Source: Mucilaginibacter rubeus | Lineage (GTDB): Bacteria; Bacteroidota; Bacteroidia; Sphingobacteriales; Sphingobacteriaceae | DNA length: 64,000 nt | NCBI RefSeq assembly: GCF_014643835.1 | Contig: NZ_BMKD01000002.1 | Coordinates: 310,001 to 374,000 of the forward strand | Direction of reading: 5' to 3' | In this document: in pieces, positions 25,388 through 34,678 of the stretch | Numbering within the stretch: the stretch's first letter is position 1 | Layout: every line of letters begins with the position of its first letter | Program-made: the position numbers and the translations under genes | Notes under the pieces: generated by a model | Databases searched by the model: none | What the model saw: the letters and a program-made list of their open reading frames with translations, nothing else | What the model was told of the DNA's origin: nothing

Positions 25388-26686
25388 TTATCTCGATTCG
25401 GGATCCGTCATTCGGGTTTCGGTATCAAAATAGCGTACGATGAGTCGGTTGTCGCTGTTTTTGGTGAAATAGTTGATAGCCCAGCTAAAAAATATGATGC
25501 CCTTATTGGTAAAGCCTGCCAGCGACATGATATGTACAAATCCCCATACCAGCCAGGCAAAAAATCCCTGGAAATGGATTTTCCCCAAGTCGGCCACCGC
25601 TTTATTTCGGCCTATGGTAGCAAGCGAACCTTTATCTCTATATTTAAAGGGCACCAACGGTTTACGGTCGAACATTCGGTAAACGTTCTCACCCAGGTTT
25701 TGTCCCTGCTGGATAGCTACCGGTGCAACACCCGGATGCCCGTTTGGATACTCCTCGGTGATCATAGCGGCAACATCACCTATGGCGTAAATATTCTCGT
25801 AGCCTTTTACCTTATTAAATTCATCAACCAGGATGCGGTTACCCCGGGTTATATTATCAACTGAAATACCTTCAGGAAATTCCCCCTTTACTCCTGCCGC
25901 CCAAAGTACATTACGGGTTAACAACGATGTGCCATTATCTATCTTCAGTTCATAGCCATTATAGCTTTCCACGTGGGCGCTGTTATAAATGGTTACGTCC
26001 ATATCCTGCAAAAACTTTTTGGCCTTGGCCCTCGCCCCCGGGGAAAACGCGGCCAGCAGTTCCGCTTTACCTTCAACAAGGTAAACACTCATGCTGTGTT
26101 TACGCAAACCATGATAATCCTTCATTAATATCAGCTCACGCATTTCGGCAAGTGCACCGGATAGTTCCACACCGGTTGGGCCACCGCCTACAACCACAAA
26201 GGTCATTAGCGCCGCTTTTTCTTCCGGGTCTTTAGATACGAGCGACATTTCGAGGTTTTGGAGGATCAGGCTCCTTAAGTTTAAGGCCTCCGGGATATTC
26301 TTCATCGGCATAGCAAAATGCTCTATCTCTTTGTTACCAAAAAAGTTGGTATTGGAGCCGGTAGCTATAGCAAGGTAATCGTAATAAATGGTACCAATAT
26401 CAGTATCAAGCGTATTAGTTTCGGGATTGATCTTTTGCACTTCAGCAAGCGCGAAGCGAAAATTCTTTTGCCTGGTAAAGATCCGGCGCAATGGAAAGCC
26501 AATTGAATCGGCAGCTATGGAGCCTCCTGCCACCTGGTACAACAAAGGCTGAAAAGTGTGATAATTATGCTTATCAATCATCAGTACATCAACGGGTGCA
26601 TCTTTTAGTTTTTTAGCTAAATGGATCCCGCCAAATCCTCCCCCTATAATTGCCACCCGCGGCCTGGTATTCTTTTTTTGCTCCAT
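25388..26686 (-). CDS. ndh: type II NADH:quinone oxidoreductase (NDH-2)
   Basis: A 432-aa flavoprotein that transfers electrons from NADH to quinone without pumping protons. FAD motif VAIIGGGFGGIHLAKKL (~11-27), NADH motif FVVVGGGPTGVELSGAL (~164-180), and the FAD end motif NIYAIGDVA. The C-terminal hydrophobic/amphipathic region (FAWLVWGFVHIMSL...) would anchor it in the membrane. Length is as expected. It is divergent from argB. Confidence 0.92.
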   Translation of the reverse strand: MEQKKNTRPRVAIIGGGFGGIHLAKKLKDAPVDVLMIDKHNYHTFQPLLYQVAGGSIAADSIGFPLRRIFTRQKNFRFALAEVQKINPETNTLDTDIGTIYYDYLAIATGSNTNFFGNKEIEHFAMPMKNIPEALNLRSLILQNLEMSLVSKDPEEKAALMTFVVVGGGPTGVELSGALAEMRELILMKDYHGLRKHSMSVYLVEGKAELLAAFSPGARAKAKKFLQDMDVTIYNSAHVESYNGYELKIDNGTSLLTRNVLWAAGVKGEFPEGISVDNITRGNRILVDEFNKVKGYENIYAIGDVAAMITEEYPNGHPGVAPVAIQQGQNLGENVYRMFDRKPLVPFKYRDKGSLATIGRNKAVADLGKIHFQGFFAWLVWGFVHIMSLAGFTNKGIIFFSWAINYFTKNSDNRLIVRYFDTETRMTDPESR

Positions 26687-26890
26687 AGATAGTTATAAGC
26701 AAGGATAATGCCTTAAAGTTTTCCAATATTACTAATTCTTTCATAATCAAATTGTAAACTTAAACTGCAGATCCAATTATTCATTTTTAAATCAATTTTT
26801 GAAAAAACACACTATATTTTCGTAATTTTAACAGTTTTCCGTTTAAAAAAGTGGAAATTTGGCACTAAAAGAGTTATATTAACAGCTGGA

Positions 26891-27736
26891 ATGAATAAAA
26901 TTGATACAGATCATATCAAAACGAATAAATTACCATCAAATAAGAGCCTTTATATAATCAAAATAGGTGGAAACGTTATTGATAACTCTGAAAACCTATA
27001 TCATTTTTTAAAAGACTTTGAAGCACTCGACGGCCTGAAGATCCTGGTACACGGAGGTGGAAAAGTGGCCACACAAATGGCCGAAGATTTAGGTATTGAA
27101 TCGAAAATGGTTGATGGCAGGCGCATCACCGATATTGAAACGCTTAGGGTGGTTACCATGGTTTATGGAGGCCTCATCAACAAAAATATCGTAGCCCAGT
27201 TGCAGCGTTTTGGCAACAACGCCATAGGCCTCACCGGTGCCGATGGCAACTTTATTAAAGCGGTTAAACGGCCGGTAAAAACTATTGACTATGGTTTTGT
27301 GGGCGATATTGTTAAAGATTCGATAAACCCCCAAAATATAAGCCGGTTGATGGAAGCAGGCTTTACCCCCGTTTTCTGTGCTATAACGCATGATGGCGAA
27401 GGGCAACTGCTAAATACCAATGCGGACACCATTGCTTCGGCACTGGCGGTATCGTTATCGGGATTATATGACACCACCCTCATATACTGTTTTGAAAAAA
27501 AGGGCGTGTTAAAAGATATTAATGATGATGAATCGCTGATTAGGGAAATTAACCCGCAGCACTACGAGGAACTTAAAGTGGAAAGGATAATACACAGTGG
27601 TATGCTACCTAAACTTGATAACGCTTTTACCGCAATTGCTTGTGGTGTAAAGGCGGTAATTATTGGCAAATCAGATGATTTGGGCCAATTGAAAGATAAC
27701 AAACCATTTGGAACACGTTTAACAAAAAGCGCATGA
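26891..27736 (+). CDS. argB: N-acetylglutamate kinase
   Basis: This kinase phosphorylates acyl-glutamate, the step before ArgC. It is 281 aa of the amino-acid-kinase fold: YIIKIGGNVID (phosphate site), VHGGGKVATQMAEDLG, and GLTGADGN. An N-terminal extension of ~20 residues precedes the core, with no other ATG. Its stop overlaps proC by 4 bases (ATGA), so the two are translationally coupled. It is separated from the main arg block by a minus-strand insertion. Confidence 0.93.
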   Translation: MNKIDTDHIKTNKLPSNKSLYIIKIGGNVIDNSENLYHFLKDFEALDGLKILVHGGGKVATQMAEDLGIESKMVDGRRITDIETLRVVTMVYGGLINKNIVAQLQRFGNNAIGLTGADGNFIKAVKRPVKTIDYGFVGDIVKDSINPQNISRLMEAGFTPVFCAITHDGEGQLLNTNADTIASALAVSLSGLYDTTLIYCFEKKGVLKDINDDESLIREINPQHYEELKVERIIHSGMLPKLDNAFTAIACGVKAVIIGKSDDLGQLKDNKPFGTRLTKSA

Positions 27737-28551
27737 ACGCACAACAGCACATTTCAATATTAGGCTCCGGTAACATAGGGCTGTCATTAGCCAAAGGTTT
27801 AGTTAAAAAGGGTATTTGCAAACCCCAGCAAATATCATTAACGCGTCGTAACGTAGCTGCGCTGGCCCAATATGCCGAGCAGGGGTACCATGTGTCAGAC
27901 AATAATCTGCGTGCCGTGCGCAAAGCCGATATTATTGTGCTGGCCGTACTGCCGCAACAACTCAATAAACTGTTAGACGAGATCAAACCTTCGTTAAAGC
28001 CGGATAAGCAATTATTGATCTCGGTTATCTCCGGTGTTAGCTGTGCCGATATCCGCCAGCACCTTGACCTCAATGTACAGGTGATCAGGGCAATGCCGAA
28101 CACCGCGATTGCGATAGGCCACTCTATGACCTGTATCGCTACAGATAACGGCACCAATAAAAACATCAACATGACCAAATCATTGTTTGATACGGTTGGT
28201 GTAACTATCCAGATCAATGAAGAATTGATGACCTCGGCAACAGCTCTTTGTGCCTGTGGTATCGCTTTCTTTTTAAGGTCGATCCGCGCTGCTTCACAAG
28301 GCGGAACGGAGATTGGTTTCCATGCTCATGACGCTTTGAAAATGGCTGCGCAAACCGCTAAAGGCGCGGCAGACCTGCTATTGCAACTGGCGTCGCACCC
28401 CGAGCAGGAAATTGATAAGGTAACCTCACCAAGCGGCTGTACCATTGCCGGCTTAAATGAAATGGAGCACCATGGTTTCAGTTCGGCCATGATCAAGGGC
28501 ATCCGTCTTTCGGCCGAAAAAGCAGGCGATTTGTATAAAAAGGACAGTTAA
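27733..28551 (+). CDS. proC: pyrroline-5-carboxylate reductase
   Basis: This enzyme reduces pyrroline-5-carboxylate to proline with NAD(P)H. It is 272 aa with the Rossmann start ISILGSGNIGLSLAKGL and the C-terminal signature SPSGCTIAGLNEME (normally PGGTT..GL). The usual helical dimer region (TALCACGIAFFL...AAQTAKGA) is present. It overlaps argB by 4 bases, so proline and arginine synthesis share a transcript here. Confidence 0.92.
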   Translation: MNAQQHISILGSGNIGLSLAKGLVKKGICKPQQISLTRRNVAALAQYAEQGYHVSDNNLRAVRKADIIVLAVLPQQLNKLLDEIKPSLKPDKQLLISVISGVSCADIRQHLDLNVQVIRAMPNTAIAIGHSMTCIATDNGTNKNINMTKSLFDTVGVTIQINEELMTSATALCACGIAFFLRSIRAASQGGTEIGFHAHDALKMAAQTAKGAADLLLQLASHPEQEIDKVTSPSGCTIAGLNEMEHHGFSSAMIKGIRLSAEKAGDLYKKDS

Positions 28552-28560
28552 TTTAAACAG

Positions 28561-28592
28561 AAAGCTTAATGCGGAAGGCTTAAAGCTTTTTA
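28561..28592 (+). terminator. argB-proC terminator
   Basis: AAAGCTTA and TAAAGCTTT pair with one bulge around a small inner stem (ATGC...GGCT), and TTTTT follows. It starts 9 bases after the proC stop. Confidence 0.6.
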
Positions 28593-28746
28593 ATCATTAT
28601 ATTTCAATCGTTTTGATAGCGTATATCAAAATGAGTTATTTTTAAAAAAGCAGTTCAGATACAAGCTATTTACATTCAACCAATTAATAAATAGCTACAA
28701 CAACTGGTATGGTTATGGTATTTGACTGTCGATCTTTCAATATAAA

Positions 28747-30123
28747 ATGTTAACAGTAGAAAAAATTGGCGGTACATCCATGACCGCTTTGGGTGATGTT
28801 ATTAAAAACATTATCCTGTTTGAACGCAGCGGGGAACAACTTTACAACCGCATCTTTGTAGTATCGGCATTTTCGGGAGTAACCAACCTCCTGCTCGAAA
28901 ACAAAAAGACAGGCGCGCCGGGCGTATATCACAAGCTTGCCAATTACAAGGATTTTCATACGCCGTTAAAACAATTGATTACGCGCCTGAAGCAGATCAA
29001 TAAAACTTATGAAGGCCTTGGTTTGAACATAGCCGAAGCCGACAGGTACATTGAAACAAGGATCAACGATGCACAAACCTATCTGGAGAACCTGGCTAAT
29101 ATCCTGGCATCGGGATACGTAGGTAAAGAAGGCATTTTACAGGCCGCGAGAGAGATCCTGGCCTCAATAGGTGAAAGCCACTCGGCTTTTAACTTTACCA
29201 ATATCCTGCAAAATATGGGTATCAATGCTACTTTGGTGGACCTGAGCGGTTTTCATGACCACCGCGCATTAACCATTGATCAACGCATTAAGAAAGACCT
29301 TGCCCATATCGATTTTTCAAAAACCATTACCATTGTTACCGGCTACGCCAAGGGCACCGAAGGGATCATGCGCGAGTTCGACCGCGGCTATTCGGAAGTT
29401 ACTTTCAGTAAAATTGCCGTTGCTGTACAGCCGCAGGAAGCCATCATCCACAAAGAATACCACCTTTGTACTGCCGACCCTCAGTTGGTTGGCGTTGAAA
29501 ACTGTTTCCCGGTAGGTAATACCAACTATGATGTTGCCGATCAGTTAGCCGACGTGGGCATGGAAGCTATCCACCCAAAAGCGTCAAAACCGTTGGAAAT
29601 AAATGATATCGACCTACGGATCAAAAACACCTTTCAACCGGAACACCCGGGTACGCTGATTACCCGCGAATATATTTGCGATAAAAAGCGTGTTGAGGTT
29701 ATCACCGGCACCGATAAGGTGATCATGATCGATATTTATGACCCATCAATGGTTGGTAATGTAGGTACCGATTTTCATATCATGCAGTTGTTTTACAAGT
29801 TTGGCGTTAGCTACAGCTTCAAAGCCACCAGCGCTAACAGCATTTCTATAGTGATATGGGAGAAGGACTACAATAAAAAACTGATTGGCGAACTGGAAGA
29901 CAATTACGAAAAAGTTGCTGTTGAAAAAATGGCGATGGTTTGCCTGATAGGTTCCAACATGGATCAGCCTGGCTTACTGGCCAAATCCGCAACAGCACTG
30001 GCCCAAAAAGGGATCAATATCAAAAGCTGTGGCTTTGCACTAAGAATGGTCAATATCCAGTTTTTGATAGCCCGCGAAGATTTCGATGAGGCGATCCGCG
30101 CTTTGAACAAGGCGATGTGCTAA
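28747..30123 (+). CDS. aspartate kinase, monofunctional (Ask_Ect-like)
   Basis: This kinase makes aspartyl phosphate, the entry to Lys/Met/Thr synthesis. It is 458 aa. It starts with VEKIGGTSM rather than the usual KFGGTS, followed by EGIMREFDRGYSEVTFSKIA, HKEYHLCTADP and two C-terminal ACT-like repeats (VEVITGTDKVIMIDIY; AMVCLIGSNMDQPGLLAKSA). From memory these features resemble the specialised ectoine-linked aspartokinase group; no ectABC genes lie nearby. There is no homoserine dehydrogenase fusion. Confidence 0.85.
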   Translation: MLTVEKIGGTSMTALGDVIKNIILFERSGEQLYNRIFVVSAFSGVTNLLLENKKTGAPGVYHKLANYKDFHTPLKQLITRLKQINKTYEGLGLNIAEADRYIETRINDAQTYLENLANILASGYVGKEGILQAAREILASIGESHSAFNFTNILQNMGINATLVDLSGFHDHRALTIDQRIKKDLAHIDFSKTITIVTGYAKGTEGIMREFDRGYSEVTFSKIAVAVQPQEAIIHKEYHLCTADPQLVGVENCFPVGNTNYDVADQLADVGMEAIHPKASKPLEINDIDLRIKNTFQPEHPGTLITREYICDKKRVEVITGTDKVIMIDIYDPSMVGNVGTDFHIMQLFYKFGVSYSFKATSANSISIVIWEKDYNKKLIGELEDNYEKVAVEKMAMVCLIGSNMDQPGLLAKSATALAQKGINIKSCGFALRMVNIQFLIAREDFDEAIRALNKAMC

Positions 30124-30129
30124 GGGAGG

Positions 30130-30200
30130 CAAAAGGCGAAAGGTAAAAGGATAAAGGTTTTTTGTTTTCTGCTTAACCTAATGCCTTTCACCTTTTACAT
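30130..30200. repeat. gene-less relative of the 17881 repeat
   Basis: AAAGGCGAAAGGTAAAAGG on the left and its inverse (CCTTTCACCTTTTA) on the right flank a short centre after the aspartokinase gene. It is built from the same word as the repeat around 17937-18299, but without a gene between the arms. Confidence 0.7.
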
Positions 30201-30254
30201 CAATTGTAACTTTACAGTAACTAATTTCTTTTAACCATAAGTTTTCAGCATATT

Positions 30255-30262
30255 TAGGTTTG
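30255..30262 (+). promoter_or_regulatory. candidate -7 box before the S9 peptidase
   Basis: TAGGTTTG matches TAnnTTTG, 13 bases before the ATG, implying a very short leader. No clear TTTG -33 box was found at the right distance. Confidence 0.4.
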
Positions 30263-30275
30263 ACATCTTTCCTGT

Positions 30276-33086
30276 ATGCGTAAACTTTTACTATCAGCCT
30301 GCCTGTTATTAGCTATTGGGTTTCATGTATCTGCTCAAAAAAAAGCTAAAAAACCTTTAGATCATACTGTGTTTGATGGGTGGCAAAGTATAACCGGCCA
30401 ACGCATCAGCAATGATGGCAAATGGATAGGTTACGTCATAAAGCCGCAGCAGGGCGATGCTGAACTGATTATAAAAGACGCCAAGAACGCTACTTTGGTA
30501 AAAATTCCAAGAGCTGACACAATTAAGATAAGCAGCGATTCAAAATTTGCTGTATGCCTTATCCGGCCGTTTTATAAGGATACCAGGCAGGCCAAAATAA
30601 AGAAGAAAAAGCAGGCGGATTTCCCTAAAGATACTTTAGGCATAATTACTTTAGGATCATCATCCGTAAGCAAAGTCCCGGCCATCCGTTCATTTAAAAT
30701 AGCCGAAGATGCAGCTGTTATAGCCTACCTGGCAACAGCCGATACGCTTAAAAAACCAGCATCAAACGATACCTCAAAAAAAGCGGTAGCTGCAACTGTT
30801 GCCCCGCCTACGCATGAAGGTGCAGACTTAACAGTTAGAAAGTTAAAAACCGCCGCCGAACGCTCTTTTAAATATGTTACAGAATACCAGGTCAGCAAAA
30901 ATGGAAAATGGATTGCGTTTGCTGTAACAGCGCCGGCCAAACAAAAAGAGACTGTATCTGGTCTATATCTATTTGATTTGGAAAAAAACGCGGTTAAACA
31001 ATTAAGCACCGGCAGGGGTAATTACCGTAACATCAGCATTGATGATGCCGGACGTCAGGTAGCTTTTACTGCCGAAAAAAATCCGGAAAAGGCATTGGTA
31101 AAACCATTTAAGCTTTATTACTACAACACTGCAAAAGATAGCGCGGAAGTTATTGCCGCTGTCGGATCTGCAGGCATACCCAATAACTGGGCGGTAAGCG
31201 GCGATGGCAAAGTAAGCTTTAGCAAAAGCGGCAATAGCCTTTTCTTTGGCACTGCACCTATCCCCAAACCTGCCGATACCACCCTTGCTGATTTTGAGGT
31301 AGCCAAGCTGGATATCTGGAACTACAAAGATGATTACCTGCAGCCCCAGCAGCTCAAAAACCTGCAAACCGAGTTGAAGCGTAGCTATCTTGCAGTGATA
31401 AAACCTGAAGAAACGAATGCCAAAATTATTCAATTAGGTAGCAAGGCCATTCCCGAAATATTAACTGCCGAAAATAAAGATGCCCGCTATGTTTTAGGGC
31501 TTACAGATACCGGCGCCCGCGTATCGGCCCAGTGGGAAGGCAGTACCAGGCAACAGGCTATTTTAATTGACACCAAAAGCGGTAACCACCGGCTCGTGAA
31601 CGCTTCCGTGGGGCGTTATTATATCTCGCCGCATGGCAATTATGTGCTTTGGTTTGATGTTAAAGATCAGACATGGTATTGCTATACCATTGCAACAGGG
31701 CAAAAACTAAACCTGAGCAAGGCAACTGGCACAAAAATGGGCGACGAGCTAAACGACGTACCCGGATATGCTTCGCCTTACGGTGTAGCAGGCTGGTTAG
31801 CAGGAGACAAGGCTGTATTTATTTATGACCGGTACGACATATGGCGTTTTGACCCGGCAACGGGCGACGCGTTTAACTTCACCAAAGGCATCGGGCGCAA
31901 AAACAAACTGATCATCAGGTATGATCAAACAGACCCGGAGCAAAAATTCATCCCCCTGAAAGAGCCGATGTGGCTGTTAACCCAAAACGAAGAAACCAGG
32001 CAATGGGGATATTTCAGGAAGTTTCCTGAGACTAACAATCTGCCCGAAAAAGTGACCATGGCCCCAATGAGTTATGATAACCTGCTGAAAGCTAAAAATG
32101 CCGAAGCTTACATCTACACCAAGGCAAGCTATAAACAGTCGCCTGATTTGTACTTTTCATCTGATTTGAAGAAAGAGATCAAGCTGAGCAGCATCAACCT
32201 GCAACAAAATGAATATAACTGGGGCACTGCCGAACTTGTGAGGTGGGCGACACCTAAAGGCTATCAGTCGCAAGGCATCCTGTACAAGCCTGAAGACTTT
32301 GACCCGGCCAAAAAGTACCCGATGATAGTTTATTTTTATGAGAAACTTTCTGACGGGCTTTATAATTACATTGCTCCGGCTCCCACTCCTTCCCGCCTGC
32401 CTATCTCATTTTTTGTGAGCAACGGCTATCTTGTGTTCGCACCTGATATCAGCTATCAAACCGGTCATCCGGGGGCATCAGCGGTCGAGTTTGTAAATTC
32501 GGGTGTTGAGGCCTTAAAGAAAAACACATGGGTTGATGCTGCACATATTGGCTTACAGGGCCAAAGCTGGGGCGGTTACCAGGTGGCTTACCTCATTACC
32601 CAAACCAATATGTATGCAGCAGCCTGGGCAGGCGCGCCGGTAGCTAACATGACTTCCGCCTATGGGGGGATCCGCTGGGAATCGGGCCTAAACAGGCAAT
32701 TTCAGTACGAAAAATCACAAAGCCGCATTGGTGCCACGCTTTGGGAAAAGCCCGAGCTGTATATCGAAAACTCGCCCTTGTTCCAGTTGCCCAAAGTAAA
32801 AACACCGGTAATGATCATGAGTAATGATGCCGATGGCGCTGTGCCATGGTACCAGGGGATTGAAATGTTTACAGCTTTACGCCGTTTAGGTAAACCTGTT
32901 TGGTTACTGCAATACAATGGCGAGGCTCATAACCTGGTACTGCGCCAAAACCGCAAAGATATTACTATACGTGAGCAGCAATTCTTCGATCACTTTTTAA
33001 AAGGCGCGCCAATGCCGGTTTGGATGGATAAGGGCGTACCTGCAGTTGATAAAGGAAAAGACTGGGGCCTGGAGCTGGAAAAATAA
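30276..33086 (+). CDS. S9-family serine peptidase (prolyl oligopeptidase type)
   Basis: A 936-aa exported peptidase with signal peptide MRKLLLSACLLLAIGFHVSA. Residues ~25-640 form a beta-propeller-like region with WD/PD40-type strands. The C-terminal ~270 residues are the alpha/beta hydrolase. The catalytic Ser is in GQSWGGYQ, the Asp in MSNDADGAVPW and the His in YNGEAHNL. Probably periplasmic, cleaving short peptides after Pro or Ala. It is a single gene with its own promoter candidate. Confidence 0.92.
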   Translation: MRKLLLSACLLLAIGFHVSAQKKAKKPLDHTVFDGWQSITGQRISNDGKWIGYVIKPQQGDAELIIKDAKNATLVKIPRADTIKISSDSKFAVCLIRPFYKDTRQAKIKKKKQADFPKDTLGIITLGSSSVSKVPAIRSFKIAEDAAVIAYLATADTLKKPASNDTSKKAVAATVAPPTHEGADLTVRKLKTAAERSFKYVTEYQVSKNGKWIAFAVTAPAKQKETVSGLYLFDLEKNAVKQLSTGRGNYRNISIDDAGRQVAFTAEKNPEKALVKPFKLYYYNTAKDSAEVIAAVGSAGIPNNWAVSGDGKVSFSKSGNSLFFGTAPIPKPADTTLADFEVAKLDIWNYKDDYLQPQQLKNLQTELKRSYLAVIKPEETNAKIIQLGSKAIPEILTAENKDARYVLGLTDTGARVSAQWEGSTRQQAILIDTKSGNHRLVNASVGRYYISPHGNYVLWFDVKDQTWYCYTIATGQKLNLSKATGTKMGDELNDVPGYASPYGVAGWLAGDKAVFIYDRYDIWRFDPATGDAFNFTKGIGRKNKLIIRYDQTDPEQKFIPLKEPMWLLTQNEETRQWGYFRKFPETNNLPEKVTMAPMSYDNLLKAKNAEAYIYTKASYKQSPDLYFSSDLKKEIKLSSINLQQNEYNWGTAELVRWATPKGYQSQGILYKPEDFDPAKKYPMIVYFYEKLSDGLYNYIAPAPTPSRLPISFFVSNGYLVFAPDISYQTGHPGASAVEFVNSGVEALKKNTWVDAAHIGLQGQSWGGYQVAYLITQTNMYAAAWAGAPVANMTSAYGGIRWESGLNRQFQYEKSQSRIGATLWEKPELYIENSPLFQLPKVKTPVMIMSNDADGAVPWYQGIEMFTALRRLGKPVWLLQYNGEAHNLVLRQNRKDITIREQQFFDHFLKGAPMPVWMDKGVPAVDKGKDWGLELEK

Positions 33087-33133
33087 AAGTTTATATAGAA
33101 ATTGATTTCACATAAAGTAACAGCATGAATAAT

Positions 33134-33850
33134 CTATAGCTCTTTCAAAAAGCCCAGCAGCGCAATGGCCACACCGGCTAATACCGCCATCATTTTACGC
33201 ATATTGAAACGGTGATCAGCACTCGATTCAAAGAGGATGGTAGTGGAGATATGCAGGAAGATGCCGATGACAACGCCCATGATCCTGTTAAAATAATGCT
33301 GCAGGTTACCGATGTTTCCGCTGCTTAACGCATCGCTGAAAAAATAACCTGCCGGTGCCATTACCGCGAATACAGCCACAAAAAGTATGGTTTTGTTTTT
33401 GCCTTGTTTGTTTGTGAGCAACACTGTAGCCAGTGCGAAGGCCGCCGGGATATGGTGTAAGGCAATCCCGTAAACTAATTGGTCCTGGTTGCCCTGGGCA
33501 AGCGGCATCCCCTCCAAAAAAGCATGCAGGCAAAGGCTTGCCATGATACCAATCGGGAAAACTGCCATATCATGCGGGTGTTTGTGCATGTGGCCGTGCT
33601 CAATCCCGTCCGAAAATTGTTCAAGCACAATCTGAAACAGGAAACCGACCAAGATGAATACGCCAACGTAGTTATCATTACCGTGGTAAGCATCGGGAAT
33701 CAGGTGCAAAACGGTAATACCAAACAGGTAAGCCCCGCTGAACGACAGTACCAGCTTCAGCGTTTTGTGGTTATCGCCCTTAAATAAAAACACAGAAGTA
33801 CCGCCAAAAAAGGCAGCAAAAAAAAGCAGCAGAATTTTCCAATATCCCAT
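33134..33850 (-). CDS. ZIP-family metal transporter
   Basis: A 238-aa membrane protein with about eight hydrophobic segments. The metal site is split: HAFLEGMPL (His/Glu) in one helix and GIALHHIPAAFAL (His-His) in the other. A His-rich loop (GIEHGHMHKHPHD) between them is typical. It imports divalent metals such as zinc or iron. Its start overlaps the stop of the PAP2 gene by one base (TAATG), so the two are coupled. Confidence 0.9.
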   Translation of the reverse strand: MGYWKILLLFFAAFFGGTSVFLFKGDNHKTLKLVLSFSGAYLFGITVLHLIPDAYHGNDNYVGVFILVGFLFQIVLEQFSDGIEHGHMHKHPHDMAVFPIGIMASLCLHAFLEGMPLAQGNQDQLVYGIALHHIPAAFALATVLLTNKQGKNKTILFVAVFAVMAPAGYFFSDALSSGNIGNLQHYFNRIMGVVIGIFLHISTTILFESSADHRFNMRKMMAVLAGVAIALLGFLKEL

Positions 33851-34413
33851 TAAAAGGCAGGTTGTAATTTTTTAAATAATAATGAAAACAGCCATCCAAC
33901 AAAGGCCCCATATAAAGCGCCGCACAATACATCTACCGGGAAATGCACCCCCACGTACACCTGTGCAAAGCAAATGCTGCCTGCCCAAAGTATCGCCCAA
34001 AACCATACCCACCTCCATTTTCTGAAAAACACAAAGCTAAGGAATATCGCCATGGCAAAATGATCGGTGGCGTGGGTTGATGGAAAACTATACCCGCTAC
34101 CACAGGGCACGCGGCTGATATCGGTTGCAGATACAACCGGATCACGGCAAGGGCGAAGCCGCTGAATATTGTGCTTAATAATAACTCCACTGGTGAAATC
34201 AGCAACGCCTGCCGATGCCGCCAGCAGCATTATAATAATAGCGCCTGTTTTTTTATATCGCCATAAACAAAAAATAATAATGAAAATATACAGCGGGATC
34301 CAGAATTTGGGGTTACGCAACAAGGGCATGATCCAGTCGAAAAATGAATTGGACAGGTCATGATTAATGAAATAAAATAAATGCCGGTCGAGGTTTAAAA
34401 GATAGTCGGGCAT
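33850..34413 (-). CDS. PAP2-family phosphatase
   Basis: A 187-aa integral membrane phosphatase with the three PAP2 motifs: KHNIQRLRPCRDP, SFPSTHATDHF and VGVHFPVDVLCGA. About five hydrophobic segments are visible. The active site faces the periplasm. Substrates in the family are undecaprenyl pyrophosphate or phosphatidic acid; which applies is not clear. It is the first gene of a two-gene unit with the ZIP transporter. Confidence 0.9.
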   Translation of the reverse strand: MPDYLLNLDRHLFYFINHDLSNSFFDWIMPLLRNPKFWIPLYIFIIIFCLWRYKKTGAIIIMLLAASAGVADFTSGVIIKHNIQRLRPCRDPVVSATDISRVPCGSGYSFPSTHATDHFAMAIFLSFVFFRKWRWVWFWAILWAGSICFAQVYVGVHFPVDVLCGALYGAFVGWLFSLLFKKLQPAF

Positions 34414-34597
34414 TGTTTTTTACTATAGGTGTTTGTTTGCTGTAATTTCCAAAGTTATCAAATAGCTTAAAAAATCCTTTAAATTTTAATACTTAGCAGC
34501 AGCATTATCCCGTTAAGCATAAAATAATGCGCAGGGATGACAATTGAAACCACCCTGCACCGTATTAAAAAACAGTAAATTAGCCGTAACCTTATAT

Positions 34598-34609
34598 GCA
34601 AGCGTTTGC
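34598..34609. promoter_or_regulatory. LacI/PurR-like operator candidate
   Basis: GCAAGCGTTTGC is a near-palindrome with a central CG, like LacI-family operators. It is 70 bases before glmM. The call is based on shape only. Confidence 0.25.
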
Positions 34610-34678
34610 GTAAATCCTTAAAACAATATCATTTGTAGCTTATATTTTTTACTTTTACCACACCAAAAACTTCGCATT

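Noticed and set aside
25382-25864. 160-codon plus-strand ORF
   Set aside because: It lies antisense inside the NDH-2 gene, whose motifs are clear.
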